DNA of 64,000 nt from Arenibacter sp. ARW7G5Y1 (GTDB lineage Bacteria; Bacteroidota; Bacteroidia; Flavobacteriales; Flavobacteriaceae). The notes beneath the pieces were generated by a model. It was not told where the DNA came from and did no database searches. It was given only the letters and a program-made list of their open reading frames with translations. The position numbers and the translations under genes were made by a program. The stretch is from the NCBI RefSeq assembly GCF_003201775.1, contig NZ_QJJZ01000001.1:381233-445232 (forward strand). Direction: 5' to 3'. Below, piece by piece: positions 9,698 through 19,618 of this stretch. Position 1 is the stretch's first letter; every line of letters begins with the position of its first letter.

Positions 9698-10474
9698 ATG
9701 GAAATGGAACTCAAAGTAGCAATTATACAATCCCCCCTAGCTTGGGAAAATCCGGAAAAGAACAGGGAACACTTTTCCAAGAAACTCAATGCCATAAGTG
9801 AAGAGGTAGACCTAGTGATTCTTCCCGAAATGTTTACCACGGGTTTTACCATGACTCCTTGGAATATTGCCAAGGAGGAAGGGGGTGAGACGGTTAAATG
9901 GATGCAAATGGAGGCCAAGAGAAAAAAGGTGGCCTTAACAGGCAGTATGGTCTATTTTGCAGAAGGGCATTATTATAACCGACTTTGGTTTGTGGAACCC
10001 GATGGAAAATCGAGTTTTTATGACAAGCGACATACCTTCACGTTGGCCGGTGAGGATAAGATATATAACAGAGGGGAAAAAAGGATCTTGATCAATTTTA
10101 AGGGTTTTAGGATCTGTCCGCTTATTTGTTATGATCTACGTTTTCCTGTTTGGGCCAGGAATACGGAGAACTATGATGTGTTAATTTATGTTGCCAATTG
10201 GCCTAGACCAAGAATTAATGCCTGGGATGCCCTTTTAAAGGCGCGTGCCATTGAAAATATGGCTTATGTAATAGGCGTAAATAGGACAGGAACGGATAAT
10301 ACCGGACATAATTATCCCGGCCATTCCACCGTAAACGATGTCTTTGGCCAACCAATAGTGTTTTCCAAAGAGGAACAGGTTCTATATGCCACCTTGTATA
10401 AAAAAAGTATTTCCGACGCTAGGGAAAAATTAAGGTTTTTGGAAGATCGGGACCATTTTAATCTGAAAGGGTAA
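9698..10474 (+). CDS. Carbon-nitrogen hydrolase, omega-amidase type
   Basis: This 258-residue nitrilase-superfamily enzyme has the full Glu-Lys-Cys triad: Glu44 in LPEMFTTGF, Lys110 in YDKRHTF and Cys144 in CPLICYDLRFPVW. Length and the motif around Cys144 fit the YafV/Nit2 omega-amidase group, which hydrolyses 2-oxoglutaramate or 2-oxosuccinamate to the keto acid and ammonia and is linked to methionine salvage transamination. The 3' end overlaps the convergent Ig-like lipoprotein gene by 17 bp. An internal ATG two codons in (MEMEL) is an alternative start of little consequence. Confidence 0.88.
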   Translation: MEMELKVAIIQSPLAWENPEKNREHFSKKLNAISEEVDLVILPEMFTTGFTMTPWNIAKEEGGETVKWMQMEAKRKKVALTGSMVYFAEGHYYNRLWFVEPDGKSSFYDKRHTFTLAGEDKIYNRGEKRILINFKGFRICPLICYDLRFPVWARNTENYDVLIYVANWPRPRINAWDALLKARAIENMAYVIGVNRTGTDNTGHNYPGHSTVNDVFGQPIVFSKEEQVLYATLYKKSISDAREKLRFLEDRDHFNLKG

Positions 10475-12071
10475 AAGTTTGTTCCAATTCCCAATTGGCC
10501 CTTACTTCCAATACCTTAGGGTAGTAGGTTACTTTTTCCGGTTGAATTCTTTGAAGGTAATTTCCAGTATCCCATTTTTGATTACCGTTACTATCGAAAA
10601 TGATCCGAATCAGGTATTTGGCCGGCTTAATATGGGTGAATTCAAAGACCTGCTGTTCATTGGCGAACAATTCCTTTACGGTAACCCCTTTTTCGTCTGT
10701 CAATTGCACGATCAATGGGTAGGTAACCGTACCATCCAAAGTAAGTCTTAAATTTCCAAAATCTGCATAACTTTTGGTAGTTAGCTTTATGGATATGGTA
10801 TCATTTTCGGTATCAAAAAAGTCTACTATCGCCCCTGGCAGTAGATCCAAAGTATAACTCTCGTTGGGTTCTACTTCAAAATCAAAATCAATTTTATTGC
10901 CTATGGTATCCAATGAGGTGATGAAGTTTACCAGTGTTGAATCCTTGCGTTCCATCCGGATCTTTGAACTGTCCATACGCGATATGGGAGTATTGGTACC
11001 AATATAAAAGGGGTTTCCAAAATCTAGGGACCCTCTTTGGTTTGGCTGTACAATAAGGGTGTCCACGCCAACTTTCTTTGTTTTAACGGTAAAGGTATCT
11101 ATTAGCCTTTCTTTCTCGTTGGCCACTGTAAAAACCAGTGAATCCGCATTAAAAGGGGTAAACCAGAAGTTTAGGGTATCCTTTTCCCGCTCTTTGGTAA
11201 TCTTGGTCTTAACCGTATCGGGAATGTTGCTCAGGGTACTAATTGAAATCTCCTTGGCATTGCCCTGATACCCGAAAATAATCTTGTTTTTCGCGGCAAA
11301 ATTGGGAACGGAAATACTATAGTCCGGTAGTTCCTTAAACATGGTCAATAAATAAACGGAATCCGTCGGCAGGGTAATGGTGTCCTTTATAAAAGCAATT
11401 TTATCTACCTTTTGGTTGAAGATATTGTTTTTGGCCTCATCTTTTAGCCCGAACATGGCATATTGTCCCTCCTTTAGATTTTTTAAATGAAAAATGGGGG
11501 TACTATCCAGCGTATTGGTTATGTAATTTGGCGGTTGCCGATAGATGGTGGAATCGGTATAGGTACTATCGATCTCATAAAGCATAATGCTAATAAAAGT
11601 GTCTGCATTTTTATTGAATGCATCCTTGACCACGCCGGAGACCTTTAGGGAATCTATATAGTCTCCAGTAGAAAACACATAGGTAAAATAGCTAAAGGGG
11701 TTGCCCTCGTTATTGTCTATGATACTTTGGCCGAAATTAAAAGTATAGGTAGTATTTTCTTTTAGCGTATCCTTTAGGATTATCTCTACATATTTGTTGG
11801 CCGAACCCTGTGGGGATATTAAGGGAGTATACTTTAAAGGGGGGGAAACAATAAGTTGTTTTTCAATATCCTTAAGCTTTACGTATTCGTCAAAATACAA
11901 TCGGATCTTATTGGTATTAAAGTTTATGGACATGTTTTCGGGCTCTGCCTTTACCAATTTCGGTGGTGTAACATCCTTATCGCCTCCACTGGGCGCACCT
12001 CTACGTGCGCACTGTACAAGGGCCGATACGGTTAAAAGGAGAAATAAAAACCCTAAAATGCGTTGGATCAT
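10458..12071 (-). CDS. Ig-like domain lipoprotein
   Basis: This is a 537-residue lipoprotein if started at 12071; the frame is open to an ATG at 12095, but the later start gives a clean signal with lipobox ALVQC at Cys21. Residues about 32-135 form a bacterial Ig-like domain of the SbsA/Big_5 type (PPKLVKAEPENMSINF, IRLYFDEYVKLKD), and the rest is a beta-rich series of repeats with no catalytic motif. Proteins of this build are common in Flavobacteriaceae and are of unknown function, probably structural at the outer membrane. It lies downstream of comF's neighbourhood on the same strand side and converges with the nitrilase gene, overlapping it by 17 bp. Confidence 0.8.
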   Translation of the reverse strand: MIQRILGFLFLLLTVSALVQCARRGAPSGGDKDVTPPKLVKAEPENMSINFNTNKIRLYFDEYVKLKDIEKQLIVSPPLKYTPLISPQGSANKYVEIILKDTLKENTTYTFNFGQSIIDNNEGNPFSYFTYVFSTGDYIDSLKVSGVVKDAFNKNADTFISIMLYEIDSTYTDSTIYRQPPNYITNTLDSTPIFHLKNLKEGQYAMFGLKDEAKNNIFNQKVDKIAFIKDTITLPTDSVYLLTMFKELPDYSISVPNFAAKNKIIFGYQGNAKEISISTLSNIPDTVKTKITKEREKDTLNFWFTPFNADSLVFTVANEKERLIDTFTVKTKKVGVDTLIVQPNQRGSLDFGNPFYIGTNTPISRMDSSKIRMERKDSTLVNFITSLDTIGNKIDFDFEVEPNESYTLDLLPGAIVDFFDTENDTISIKLTTKSYADFGNLRLTLDGTVTYPLIVQLTDEKGVTVKELFANEQQVFEFTHIKPAKYLIRIIFDSNGNQKWDTGNYLQRIQPEKVTYYPKVLEVRANWELEQTFTLSD

Positions 12072-12124
12072 AGCAGTTCTGAAAATGTTCAACAAAGAAA
12101 CAACTAATTTGTAGAATTGTAAAA

Positions 12125-12826
12125 TTAAGGTACTATGGCCATAGACGCAACATATAAATTGATTCCCTTTGCTGCGGACAAGGCCGTAGCACAGGCCTCC
12201 ATGGTAGCCCCTGTAGTAATGACATCGTCCAATAAGAGCACATTTTTATTTTTTAATATTTCTTGTTCCGTTAAAACATAAAGGGCCTGTTTATGCTGCC
12301 ACCTTAATATTCTGGATTTTTTGGTTTGGGTCTTTGTATTGGCGGTTTTAATAAGGACACCTTCTAGATAATGGGCACCAATGTGTTCCGCTATTGATTT
12401 GGCAAAAAGGGATACTTGGTTATAGCCTCTTTTTTTTAATTTTTTTCGGTGAAGGGGAACGGGCACCACGTAATCAATGTTGTTAAGAAAATTGTTTTCC
12501 TTCAAGATATGGCCATACCAATTCCCTAAAAATGCACCTATTTGCTCCTGGTTTTTGTATTTTAGGTAGTGAATTATACTTTTTACTATTCCCTTTTCAG
12601 TAAAAAATAGAAAAGAACTTGCCTTTATAATGTTAATTCTTCCAAAAAATATACGGTCAACAGGGTTTAGAGCGTTAAAAGTATACTCGGTGAGTGGTAA
12701 TTGATTTCGACAAACGGTACATATATGTTCTTCTCCTCTATATAATAGGGCATTACATCCAAAACATAGCCTAGGTACAAGGACCGTGTTGATATCGTTT
12801 AGTATATTTGAAATCTTGGAATACAC
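12125..12826 (-). CDS. comF: ComF family phosphoribosyltransferase-like protein
   Basis: This 233-residue protein has the two marks of ComF: a four-Cys zinc ribbon near the N-terminus (Cys21, Cys24, Cys36, Cys39) and a type I phosphoribosyltransferase domain with the PRPP loop LLLDDVITTGATMEA near residues 196-210. ComF is needed for DNA uptake in naturally competent bacteria, where it acts in the cytoplasm on incoming single strands, and is linked to the PriA helicase. The other competence genes are not in this window, so competence of this strain is not implied. The length is normal. Confidence 0.9.
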   Translation of the reverse strand: MYSKISNILNDINTVLVPRLCFGCNALLYRGEEHICTVCRNQLPLTEYTFNALNPVDRIFFGRINIIKASSFLFFTEKGIVKSIIHYLKYKNQEQIGAFLGNWYGHILKENNFLNNIDYVVPVPLHRKKLKKRGYNQVSLFAKSIAEHIGAHYLEGVLIKTANTKTQTKKSRILRWQHKQALYVLTEQEILKNKNVLLLDDVITTGATMEACATALSAAKGINLYVASMAIVP

Positions 12827-12869
12827 AAATCTTGATTACTATTAACCTACTTAATACGCATGCTTTTAG

Positions 12870-13766
12870 ATGGATACTGAAGATAATAAATTTAATTATA
12901 AGATAATACTTGCCGCTCTGGCAGCTATTATACTAGGCATACTTATTGCCTTTTATTATAGTTACGCCCAATCCAAAAGTCGCATAAATTTTTTGGAGCA
13001 AGAGAAAGAATTGCTTGTTAAGGACCTTACATTGATGAAATCTGATGTAGATAGGCTTTCTGCACTTAATGAGGTAAATGAAATAGAATTACAGGATTCA
13101 AAATATAGGGTGCAACAGTTGTTGGATTCCGTGGGACGCTTGAATTTTACGGTCGAAAAATTAAAGGAATACAAAACCGAACTTAGAAAGCTCGAGGCCA
13201 AAAATGATAGCCTTAAACTTAAGAACAATTTCCTTAAGTATAACAATATGCTCCTTGGGGACAAATATGAGGAAACCAAGAAGATAATCGAGGAACTAAG
13301 GGGAAAGAGCAGTTCGTTGGCGGAGGCCGAAGCTTTGCTTAGAAGAAAGAACAGGGAACTTAGTCAGGAGCTCAAGACCAAAAGCTATCTAAAATTGGAA
13401 AATTCCGAGGGTAGTGGTTTTAGGTTTAGAAGCGGCAAACACATTAAAACCAATAAGGCGAATATCATATCCAAATTAAGGGGATGTGTTACCGTAATGG
13501 GAAATCCCAATTCCAAAAATGAGGAGCGTGTTATCTACCTGCAATTCCTAGGCCCAAATATGGGAGTTATAGAGGATAATGCCAGTACCATTTCTGTAAA
13601 TGGCAATGTTTACAGCAAACGCGTAGAACTGGTCTTTATGGGACAGGAATTTAGTGTTTGTGATGCTATTTCGGTACCTGAAGGTTCTTTGGAGGAGGGA
13701 ATCTATACCCTAAATGTTTTCGAGAATGAAAAATTATTGGCGACTTCAGAATTTCAATTGAAATAA
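12870..13766 (+). CDS. Membrane-anchored coiled-coil protein of unknown function
   Basis: The 298-residue protein has a single N-terminal transmembrane helix (about residues 10-31, ILAALAAIILGILIAFYYSY), a long coiled coil (about 35-175, rich in Leu/Glu/Lys) and a C-terminal beta-rich domain (about 205-298) with YLQFLGPNMGVI and a final ATSEFQLK. The build suggests an inner-membrane protein with its rod and globular end in the periplasm. It lies just upstream of glyS (37 bp) on the same strand. I do not recognise a named family; a structural or envelope role is a guess. Confidence 0.8.
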   Translation: MDTEDNKFNYKIILAALAAIILGILIAFYYSYAQSKSRINFLEQEKELLVKDLTLMKSDVDRLSALNEVNEIELQDSKYRVQQLLDSVGRLNFTVEKLKEYKTELRKLEAKNDSLKLKNNFLKYNNMLLGDKYEETKKIIEELRGKSSSLAEAEALLRRKNRELSQELKTKSYLKLENSEGSGFRFRSGKHIKTNKANIISKLRGCVTVMGNPNSKNEERVIYLQFLGPNMGVIEDNASTISVNGNVYSKRVELVFMGQEFSVCDAISVPEGSLEEGIYTLNVFENEKLLATSEFQLK

Positions 13767-13803
13767 ATCTCTTCATTTTCCACTAATATTATATTTTTGC
13801 CAA

Positions 13804-15348
13804 ATGGTGAAACAAGAAGACGATTTTAAAAAAGTAATTTCGCATGCAAAAGAGTATGGATATGTTTTCCAATCCAGCGAAATTTACGACGGACTAAGTG
13901 CGGTATACGACTATGCCCAAAATGGGGCCGAGTTAAAAAAGAATATCCGTGAATATTGGTGGAAGGCCATGGTTCAGATGAACGATAATATTGTTGGACT
14001 GGATTCCGCAATATTTATGCACCCAACCGTTTGGAAGGCATCCGGGCACGTAGATGCTTTTAACGATCCATTGATAGATAACAAAGATTCCAAAAAAAGA
14101 TATCGTGCCGATGTTTTGGTAGAGGATTATACCGCTAAAATTGAAGCTAAAATAAACAAGGAAGTAGCCAAGGCAGAAAAACGTTTTGGAGAGGCTTTCG
14201 ATAAAAAGCAATTTTTGGAAACCAATCCAAGAGTGGTGGGTTACCAAGAACAGATAACGACCATTTTGAAGCGATTGGGCAAATCCTTGGAGAACGAGGA
14301 TTTGGTAGATGTAAAAAATTTAATTGAGGAACTTGAAATTGCCTGTCCTTTGTCCGGGTCAAGGAATTGGACAGACGTAAAGCAATTTAATCTAATGTTC
14401 GGTACCAAACTGGGAGCCTCTGCCGATAGCGCCATGGATCTCTATCTTAGGCCCGAAACTGCACAGGGTATTTTTGTAAACTTCCTGAACGTACAAAAAA
14501 CCGGGAGAATGAAGATTCCTTTCGGGATAGCACAAGTGGGCAAGGCCTTTAGGAACGAAATCGTTGCAAGGCAGTTTATCTTTCGCCAAAGGGAGTTTGA
14601 ACAAATGGAAATGCAATTTTTTATTCGTCCCGGATCCCAAAAGGAATGGTACGAGACCTGGAAGGAAAAAAGGATGGCCTGGCATTTGTCATTGGGTATG
14701 GGCGCTGAGAACTACAGATTTCACGATCACGAAAAATTGGCGCATTACGCAGATGCCGCTGCCGATATAGAATTTAAATTTCCTTTTGGATTTAAGGAAT
14801 TGGAAGGGATACATTCCAGAACCGATTTCGATCTGGGTAGCCACGAAAAATACTCGGGTAAAAAATTACAATATTTTGATCCTGAACTGAATGAAAGTTA
14901 TGTTCCCTACGTGGTTGAAACTTCCATAGGTTTGGATCGTATGTTCTTGGCCGTTTTTTCGAATTCCCTGGTAGAAGAGGAATTGGAGAACAACACTACT
15001 AGGACCGTACTTAAATTACCGGCTGTTTTGGCACCTATGAAGGCGGCAGTACTGCCCTTGGTAAAAAAGGATGGTTTACCGGAATTGGCCCAGGAAATCA
15101 TAGATGACCTTAAATGGGATTTTAATGTGGTTTATGATGAAAAGGATGCCGTAGGCCGTCGTTATAGGAGACAGGATGCCAACGGTACGCCATTTTGCAT
15201 TACCGTGGATCACCAGTCATTGGAAGATAAAACGGTTACCATACGTCATAGGGATACCATGGAACAACAACGCGTTGCCATTGCAGAGGTAAAGGCAATT
15301 ATCCATAAGGAGGTAGACATGAAGAGCTGGTTGAAGCGCATGGTGTAA
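13804..15348 (+). CDS. glyS: Glycine--tRNA ligase (single-chain class II)
   Basis: This 514-residue enzyme charges tRNA-Gly with glycine and is of the alpha2 eukaryote/archaea/Bacteroidota type rather than the alpha2beta2 form. Visible class II features are the ETAQGIFVNFLNV segment, motif 2 (AFRNEIVARQFIFRQREFEQ, with the glycine-specific MEMQFF that follows), motif 3 (ETSIGLDRMF) and the C-terminal anticodon-binding domain (about 405-500, with ITVDHQSLEDKTVTIRHRD). The length is normal. A TATTTTTG box at 13792-13799 ends only 4 bp before the ATG; if used, the mRNA would be leaderless, otherwise the gene is read from the upstream coiled-coil gene. Confidence 0.97.
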   Translation: MVKQEDDFKKVISHAKEYGYVFQSSEIYDGLSAVYDYAQNGAELKKNIREYWWKAMVQMNDNIVGLDSAIFMHPTVWKASGHVDAFNDPLIDNKDSKKRYRADVLVEDYTAKIEAKINKEVAKAEKRFGEAFDKKQFLETNPRVVGYQEQITTILKRLGKSLENEDLVDVKNLIEELEIACPLSGSRNWTDVKQFNLMFGTKLGASADSAMDLYLRPETAQGIFVNFLNVQKTGRMKIPFGIAQVGKAFRNEIVARQFIFRQREFEQMEMQFFIRPGSQKEWYETWKEKRMAWHLSLGMGAENYRFHDHEKLAHYADAAADIEFKFPFGFKELEGIHSRTDFDLGSHEKYSGKKLQYFDPELNESYVPYVVETSIGLDRMFLAVFSNSLVEEELENNTTRTVLKLPAVLAPMKAAVLPLVKKDGLPELAQEIIDDLKWDFNVVYDEKDAVGRRYRRQDANGTPFCITVDHQSLEDKTVTIRHRDTMEQQRVAIAEVKAIIHKEVDMKSWLKRMV

Positions 15349-15368
15349 TTTCAAAAAAATAGGATTTT

Positions 15369-15426
15369 AAAGGTCTAAAAGGTAGGTGTATTTGCAAGGG
15401 CGAATACAATTACTTTTTAGACCTTT
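15369..15426. terminator. Bidirectional terminator between glyS and a TonB receptor gene
   Basis: Two outer arms of 16 nt (15369-15384 and 15411-15426) pair at 15 of 16 positions, and an inner stem (GTATTTGC with GCGAATAC) extends the hairpin. It sits between two convergent genes, with runs of A on one side and T on the other, so it can stop transcription from both. Confidence 0.85.
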
Positions 15427-15430
15427 TCTT

Positions 15431-17512
15431 TTACAAGCTATACCCCAACCTCAGGCTCCCATAATAATTCCTGCCGTTTCCGGGGTAGTAGTACCTAGGC
15501 TCGGCCCCACCGAATCCTGTGGTATTTATGAGTACGGATTGTGCATAGTTTTGGTCGAAGATATTATTGATGCCAAAGGCCAAATCCAGGGATAGCTTTT
15601 TCCCCAATTGGTTCTTATACCCTACCTTGGTATTGATTACATTAAAGGCATCACTGTAGAGCCCATTGGCGTCTGTCATGGGAATTTCACCTACATACTG
15701 ATGGGTGGTATACCAATAAAACTTATTGTTCAGTTGGGCTTGTAATCCAGAGTTTAATCTGTGTTTGGGAACCCCTGTCAATGCATTTCCCGAATAATTG
15801 TTGTCGCCGTCCACAAAGGTCACAAAGCTGTGATCGTTAAAAGTATAACTAATGAAAGGGGCAACCCTAAGGTTGGAGGTAATGTCCAAATTATATTCCA
15901 TATCCAACTCCAACCCTTGATGTTGGGTCTTGCCTGCATTTTTGCCAATATATTGATCCTCGCCAACTCTTTGGGCAACCAGTAGATTTTTGATGTCCAT
16001 TTTGTATAAGGCAAGGTTTATGTGTAAACTCCTATCCAGTAGCAGTAACCTAGTGCCTATTTCATAGTTTACACCCGTTTCTTGGGCAATATCGGGATTG
16101 ATAACCCCGTCCGGAGTGAGGGTTTCCTCTACCGTAGGATTGGAAAAACCTCTACTTATATTGGCATAGATTGAATTTGCCGCAGATAAATTATAGTTGA
16201 GGTTTAGGCTGGGCAGGACTATGGCGTCAAAATCCCTTTCTGCGCTCCTATTGTCGGCCCCTTGGTTAAATCTATCCCTAAAATCGTAATAAGTCTTGTT
16301 CACGCTTAACCCAAGTTGGGCGGAAAAGGCCTGCCCAAAGGGAATAAGTAGATTTCCAAAAGCATTGAACTGTCGCCTAAACTCCTTGTTTTCTGCAAAT
16401 TGATCGCCCGCTAAACTACCCTGTCCATTATTATCTTCGTATAGATTTTCAAATTCGCTCCATTGGTATTCGTCCTTGTATAATTCTGCTCCAAAATTAT
16501 AGTCAATTTTGGAGCTGTTGGTAGCCCATGTACCGGCGAACTTGGTCCGAAAACCATAGCCGTTGGTGTATTCCTCCAAAATTCCAAATGGTCTGGGTTC
16601 ATAATGGTCCAGATAGGAATAAAAAATACTAGTGGTGTTGTTTATTTTGTTTGAAAAAGCGTGATTTAGGGCCAAGCCGGCCAGACTATATTTGTTGTCC
16701 TCGTATCCTTGGGCAGATTTCCATGTAAATGCAGCCTTGGTAGGGTTTTCCTTAAAATCGGTCGCACCCAAAGAACTGGGTATCTGGGCGTTGTAATCTA
16801 CATGATTGAAGAGAAGTCCAATGTTGGTTTTGGGATTAATTTGGTAATTTACATCCAGGAGAACACCTTCGCGTTTAAACCTGTTGTTTTCCCTATAGCC
16901 ATCGGTCTCCAAAAATCCGTAATGAAAGTTTAGTGCTAACTTATTTTCTTTAAGGCTAAATTGTAGATTGTTCTTAACCAAACTGTAGGAGCCTATTGTA
17001 AAGTTATTTCTGAAATAGGTAGACTCGTTGGTGGGCTGTTTGGAATTCAACAAAATTGCCCCGCCTAAATTAGCGCCATAATTAGTCGCCTTTGGTCCCT
17101 TGATGACTTCTACCGAACTTAGATTTTCCAAATCGAAAGACTCAATGGTAGAGAAACCCGAACCGTTCGTTATTGGGATATCGTTGTAGTAAAGGCGCAG
17201 TTTGTCCGTCCCGAACAATGTTCTTGCACCTACCCCCCTGATGGTGATCCTATTGGTGTTTAGTGCCCCGGACAATATATATACCCCGGATACTTGGTTG
17301 ATTGCCGAAACCATATCTACGGGACTATAGTTCTGAAACACCTTGGTGCCAATTATTTTAGTGGATATAATACCGTTATCCGCGGCCGATTGTAGGGAAT
17401 CCAATAGGATTACCTCGTCCAATTCAGTGATACTGTCTCTTTGGATGGGTTCCTGGGCATTGGATACCAATAGGGAAATAAGGGCAATTAGAAAATGAAA
17501 GGAGGATTTCAT
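15431..17512 (-). CDS. TonB-dependent receptor
   Basis: The 693-residue outer-membrane receptor starts with a signal peptide (about 1-19, LISLLVSNAQE), then a TonB-box-like acidic segment (ITELDEVILLDS), a plug domain at about 55-165 (IRGVGARTLFGTDKLRLYYN, then SVEVIKGPKATNYGANLGGA) and a 22-strand-type barrel ending YGSLRLGYSL. It has no carboxypeptidase-like extension and no SusD partner, which fits a metal-chelate or cofactor receptor (siderophore, haem or cobalamin type) better than a glycan receptor. No adjacent gene tells the ligand. A TAAGTTTG -7-like box lies about 18 bp upstream of the start on the minus strand (17530-17537). Confidence 0.9.
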   Translation of the reverse strand: MKSSFHFLIALISLLVSNAQEPIQRDSITELDEVILLDSLQSAADNGIISTKIIGTKVFQNYSPVDMVSAINQVSGVYILSGALNTNRITIRGVGARTLFGTDKLRLYYNDIPITNGSGFSTIESFDLENLSSVEVIKGPKATNYGANLGGAILLNSKQPTNESTYFRNNFTIGSYSLVKNNLQFSLKENKLALNFHYGFLETDGYRENNRFKREGVLLDVNYQINPKTNIGLLFNHVDYNAQIPSSLGATDFKENPTKAAFTWKSAQGYEDNKYSLAGLALNHAFSNKINNTTSIFYSYLDHYEPRPFGILEEYTNGYGFRTKFAGTWATNSSKIDYNFGAELYKDEYQWSEFENLYEDNNGQGSLAGDQFAENKEFRRQFNAFGNLLIPFGQAFSAQLGLSVNKTYYDFRDRFNQGADNRSAERDFDAIVLPSLNLNYNLSAANSIYANISRGFSNPTVEETLTPDGVINPDIAQETGVNYEIGTRLLLLDRSLHINLALYKMDIKNLLVAQRVGEDQYIGKNAGKTQHQGLELDMEYNLDITSNLRVAPFISYTFNDHSFVTFVDGDNNYSGNALTGVPKHRLNSGLQAQLNNKFYWYTTHQYVGEIPMTDANGLYSDAFNVINTKVGYKNQLGKKLSLDLAFGINNIFDQNYAQSVLINTTGFGGAEPRYYYPGNGRNYYGSLRLGYSL

Positions 17513-17758
17513 GTATTTAATTTAAGGCTCAAACTTAAGGATTAATATCTAATATTTTTATACTGAAATTCAAAAGGTCCGTTGCTTGGAACTTTTAAAA
17601 CGGGTATAATTATCAACTATTTTGCTCTTACTTTTTGGTTACAAAAAACATTGGCTATTTTTAGCCATATTTTGGTAAAAGCCGATATTGAAGTGAATTG
17701 GAACACATATGCCTACCCCTTGGATTTAAGGCGGGTAGTTGTGATAAAATAAATATAG

Positions 17759-18520
17759 ATGAAAATTGTTTCTTATAACGTAAATGGAATCAGGGCTGCG
17801 GTGAACAAAGGATTTTTGGATTGGCTAAAAACGGTAAATCCGGATGTGGTGTGCTTGCAGGAAATCAAGGCCAATCGGGATCAGTTGGATCTTACGGTCT
17901 TTGAGGCCTTGGGTTACCACTATCATTATTGGTACAGTGCCCAAAAGAAGGGATATAGCGGAGTGGCCATTCTTGCCAAAATACAACCGGACCATGTGGA
18001 GTATGGAACGGGAATAGACTATATGGATTTTGAGGGAAGAAACCTAAGGGCCGATTTTAATGGAGTTTCTGTCATGAGCCTTTATTTACCTTCAGGCACC
18101 AATATAGCCAGATTGGATCATAAATTACAATATATGGCCGATTTTCAGGACTATATCGACGATTTAAAAAAAGAAAAACCGAATCTTATTATTTGCGGGG
18201 ATTATAACATATGTCACGAGGCAATAGATATTCATGACCCGGTTAGAAACAAAAATGTTTCCGGATTTTTACCTGTGGAAAGGGAGTGGATCGGCAATTT
18301 TATGGATAGTGGGTTTATAGATAGCTTTAGGCATTTTAATAAGGAGCCAGATAATTATACCTGGTGGAGCTATAGGGCAAACTCCAGAGCCAATAACAAG
18401 GGATGGAGATTGGATTATGGATTGGTCAGCAGGCCATTGGAGAGCCGTCTAAAACGTTCCGTTATTTTGTCGCAGGCCGTTCATAGCGATCATTGTCCCA
18501 TACTGGTTGAATTGGACTAG
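17759..18520 (+). CDS. xth: Exodeoxyribonuclease III / AP endonuclease
   Basis: This 253-residue enzyme of the ExoIII class removes 3' blocking groups and cuts DNA at abasic sites in base excision repair. Catalytic and metal residues are visible: N7/N9 in SYNVNGIR, the Glu of LQEIKA near 34, Asp and Asn in GDYNICH near 147-149, and the closing SDHCPI near 246. There is no signal peptide, in contrast to the secreted EEP protein at 829-1872, so it acts in the cytoplasm. It stands alone, followed 53 bp later by an aldo/keto reductase. Confidence 0.95.
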   Translation: MKIVSYNVNGIRAAVNKGFLDWLKTVNPDVVCLQEIKANRDQLDLTVFEALGYHYHYWYSAQKKGYSGVAILAKIQPDHVEYGTGIDYMDFEGRNLRADFNGVSVMSLYLPSGTNIARLDHKLQYMADFQDYIDDLKKEKPNLIICGDYNICHEAIDIHDPVRNKNVSGFLPVEREWIGNFMDSGFIDSFRHFNKEPDNYTWWSYRANSRANNKGWRLDYGLVSRPLESRLKRSVILSQAVHSDHCPILVELD

Positions 18521-18573
18521 TGCCGATGGTCTTTCCCTACATTGAATTTATAATAATAAAGTGATAATAGAAT

Positions 18574-19614
18574 ATGAAGTATACCAATCTCCCCCGAACC
18601 GATATTGAAGTAAGCAAAATATGTCTGGGAACCATGACCTGGGGCCGGCAAAATACAGAAGAAGAGGGTCACGAGCAGATGGATTATGCCCTGGAACAGG
18701 GAGTTAATTTTTTTGATACGGCGGAGTTGTACCCCATTCCCGCAACCAAGGAGCGATATGCGGATACCGAAAGAATTATAGGTAGTTGGTTTAAGAAGAA
18801 AAGAAACCGTGATAAGGTTATTTTGGCTTCCAAAATTGCTGGTAAGGCGGAAATGTCCAAGTTTATTAGAACTACAGGGTTTAACCGCGAAACCATAAAA
18901 TCGGCCGTGGAAGGAAGTCTTATGCGTTTGCAGACAGATTACCTAGATCTATATCAATTGCACTGGCCGGACCGGACAACAAATTATTTCGGAAAAAGAG
19001 GTTATAAGTATAGTATCAATGACCATTGGGAAGACAATATCCATCAGATCTTGGAAGCGTTGAGAGACTTGGTTCGGGAAGGTAAAATTAGACATGTGGG
19101 CATTTCCAATGAGACTCCTTGGGGAGCCATGAGGTATTTGGAGGAAAGCAAGGTACATGCTAGTTTGCCCAGAATGATCACCATTCAGAATCCATATAGC
19201 CTTTTAAACCGTCTTTTTGAGGTTGGATTGGCAGAAATCTCACATCGTGAAGATTTGGGCCTGTTGGCTTATTCGCCTTTGGGTTTTGGCACCTTGAGCG
19301 GAAAGTACCTTGGAGGAAGAAAGCCTGAGAATTCTAGGATTGCCCTTTTTCCAAATTACAATAGGTATAGTAGTGATATGGCCATTAAGGCAACCCAAAA
19401 ATATTATGAATTGGCCCAGGCCAACGATTTGTCATTGGCGCAAATGGCACTTGCCTTTGTAAATTCAAGACCCTTTTTAACCTCCAATATAATTGGTGCT
19501 ACCAGTATGAACCAGTTGAAGGAAAATATTGGCAGTATAGAGGTAGAATTGAGCGAGGAACTGCTTAAAGATATTGAAGCGATCCATAATGAAATTCCAA
19601 ATCCAGCTCCTTAA
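18574..19614 (+). CDS. NADP(H)-dependent aldo/keto reductase
   Basis: This 346-residue TIM-barrel oxidoreductase carries the full catalytic tetrad: Asp48 and Tyr53 in FFDTAELY, Lys87 in ASKIAG and His130 in YQLHWPD. The insertion after the Tyr (PIPATKERYADTE) and the length match the Tas-like group (AKR11/12-like) that uses NADPH on aldehydes or ketones of unknown nature. It is cytoplasmic. The upstream neighbour is xth and a 35-residue membrane ORF follows 4 bp after the stop. Confidence 0.92.
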   Translation: MKYTNLPRTDIEVSKICLGTMTWGRQNTEEEGHEQMDYALEQGVNFFDTAELYPIPATKERYADTERIIGSWFKKKRNRDKVILASKIAGKAEMSKFIRTTGFNRETIKSAVEGSLMRLQTDYLDLYQLHWPDRTTNYFGKRGYKYSINDHWEDNIHQILEALRDLVREGKIRHVGISNETPWGAMRYLEESKVHASLPRMITIQNPYSLLNRLFEVGLAEISHREDLGLLAYSPLGFGTLSGKYLGGRKPENSRIALFPNYNRYSSDMAIKATQKYYELAQANDLSLAQMALAFVNSRPFLTSNIIGATSMNQLKENIGSIEVELSEELLKDIEAIHNEIPNPAP

Positions 19615-19618
19615 CCCT

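Noticed and set aside
12125..12826. Natural competence locus
   Set aside because: Only comF is present; no comEA, comEC, dprA or pilus genes are in the window.
13792..13799. Leaderless glyS promoter
   Set aside because: The TATTTTTG match ends 4 bp before the ATG and has no -33 partner; AT-rich sequence produces such matches often.
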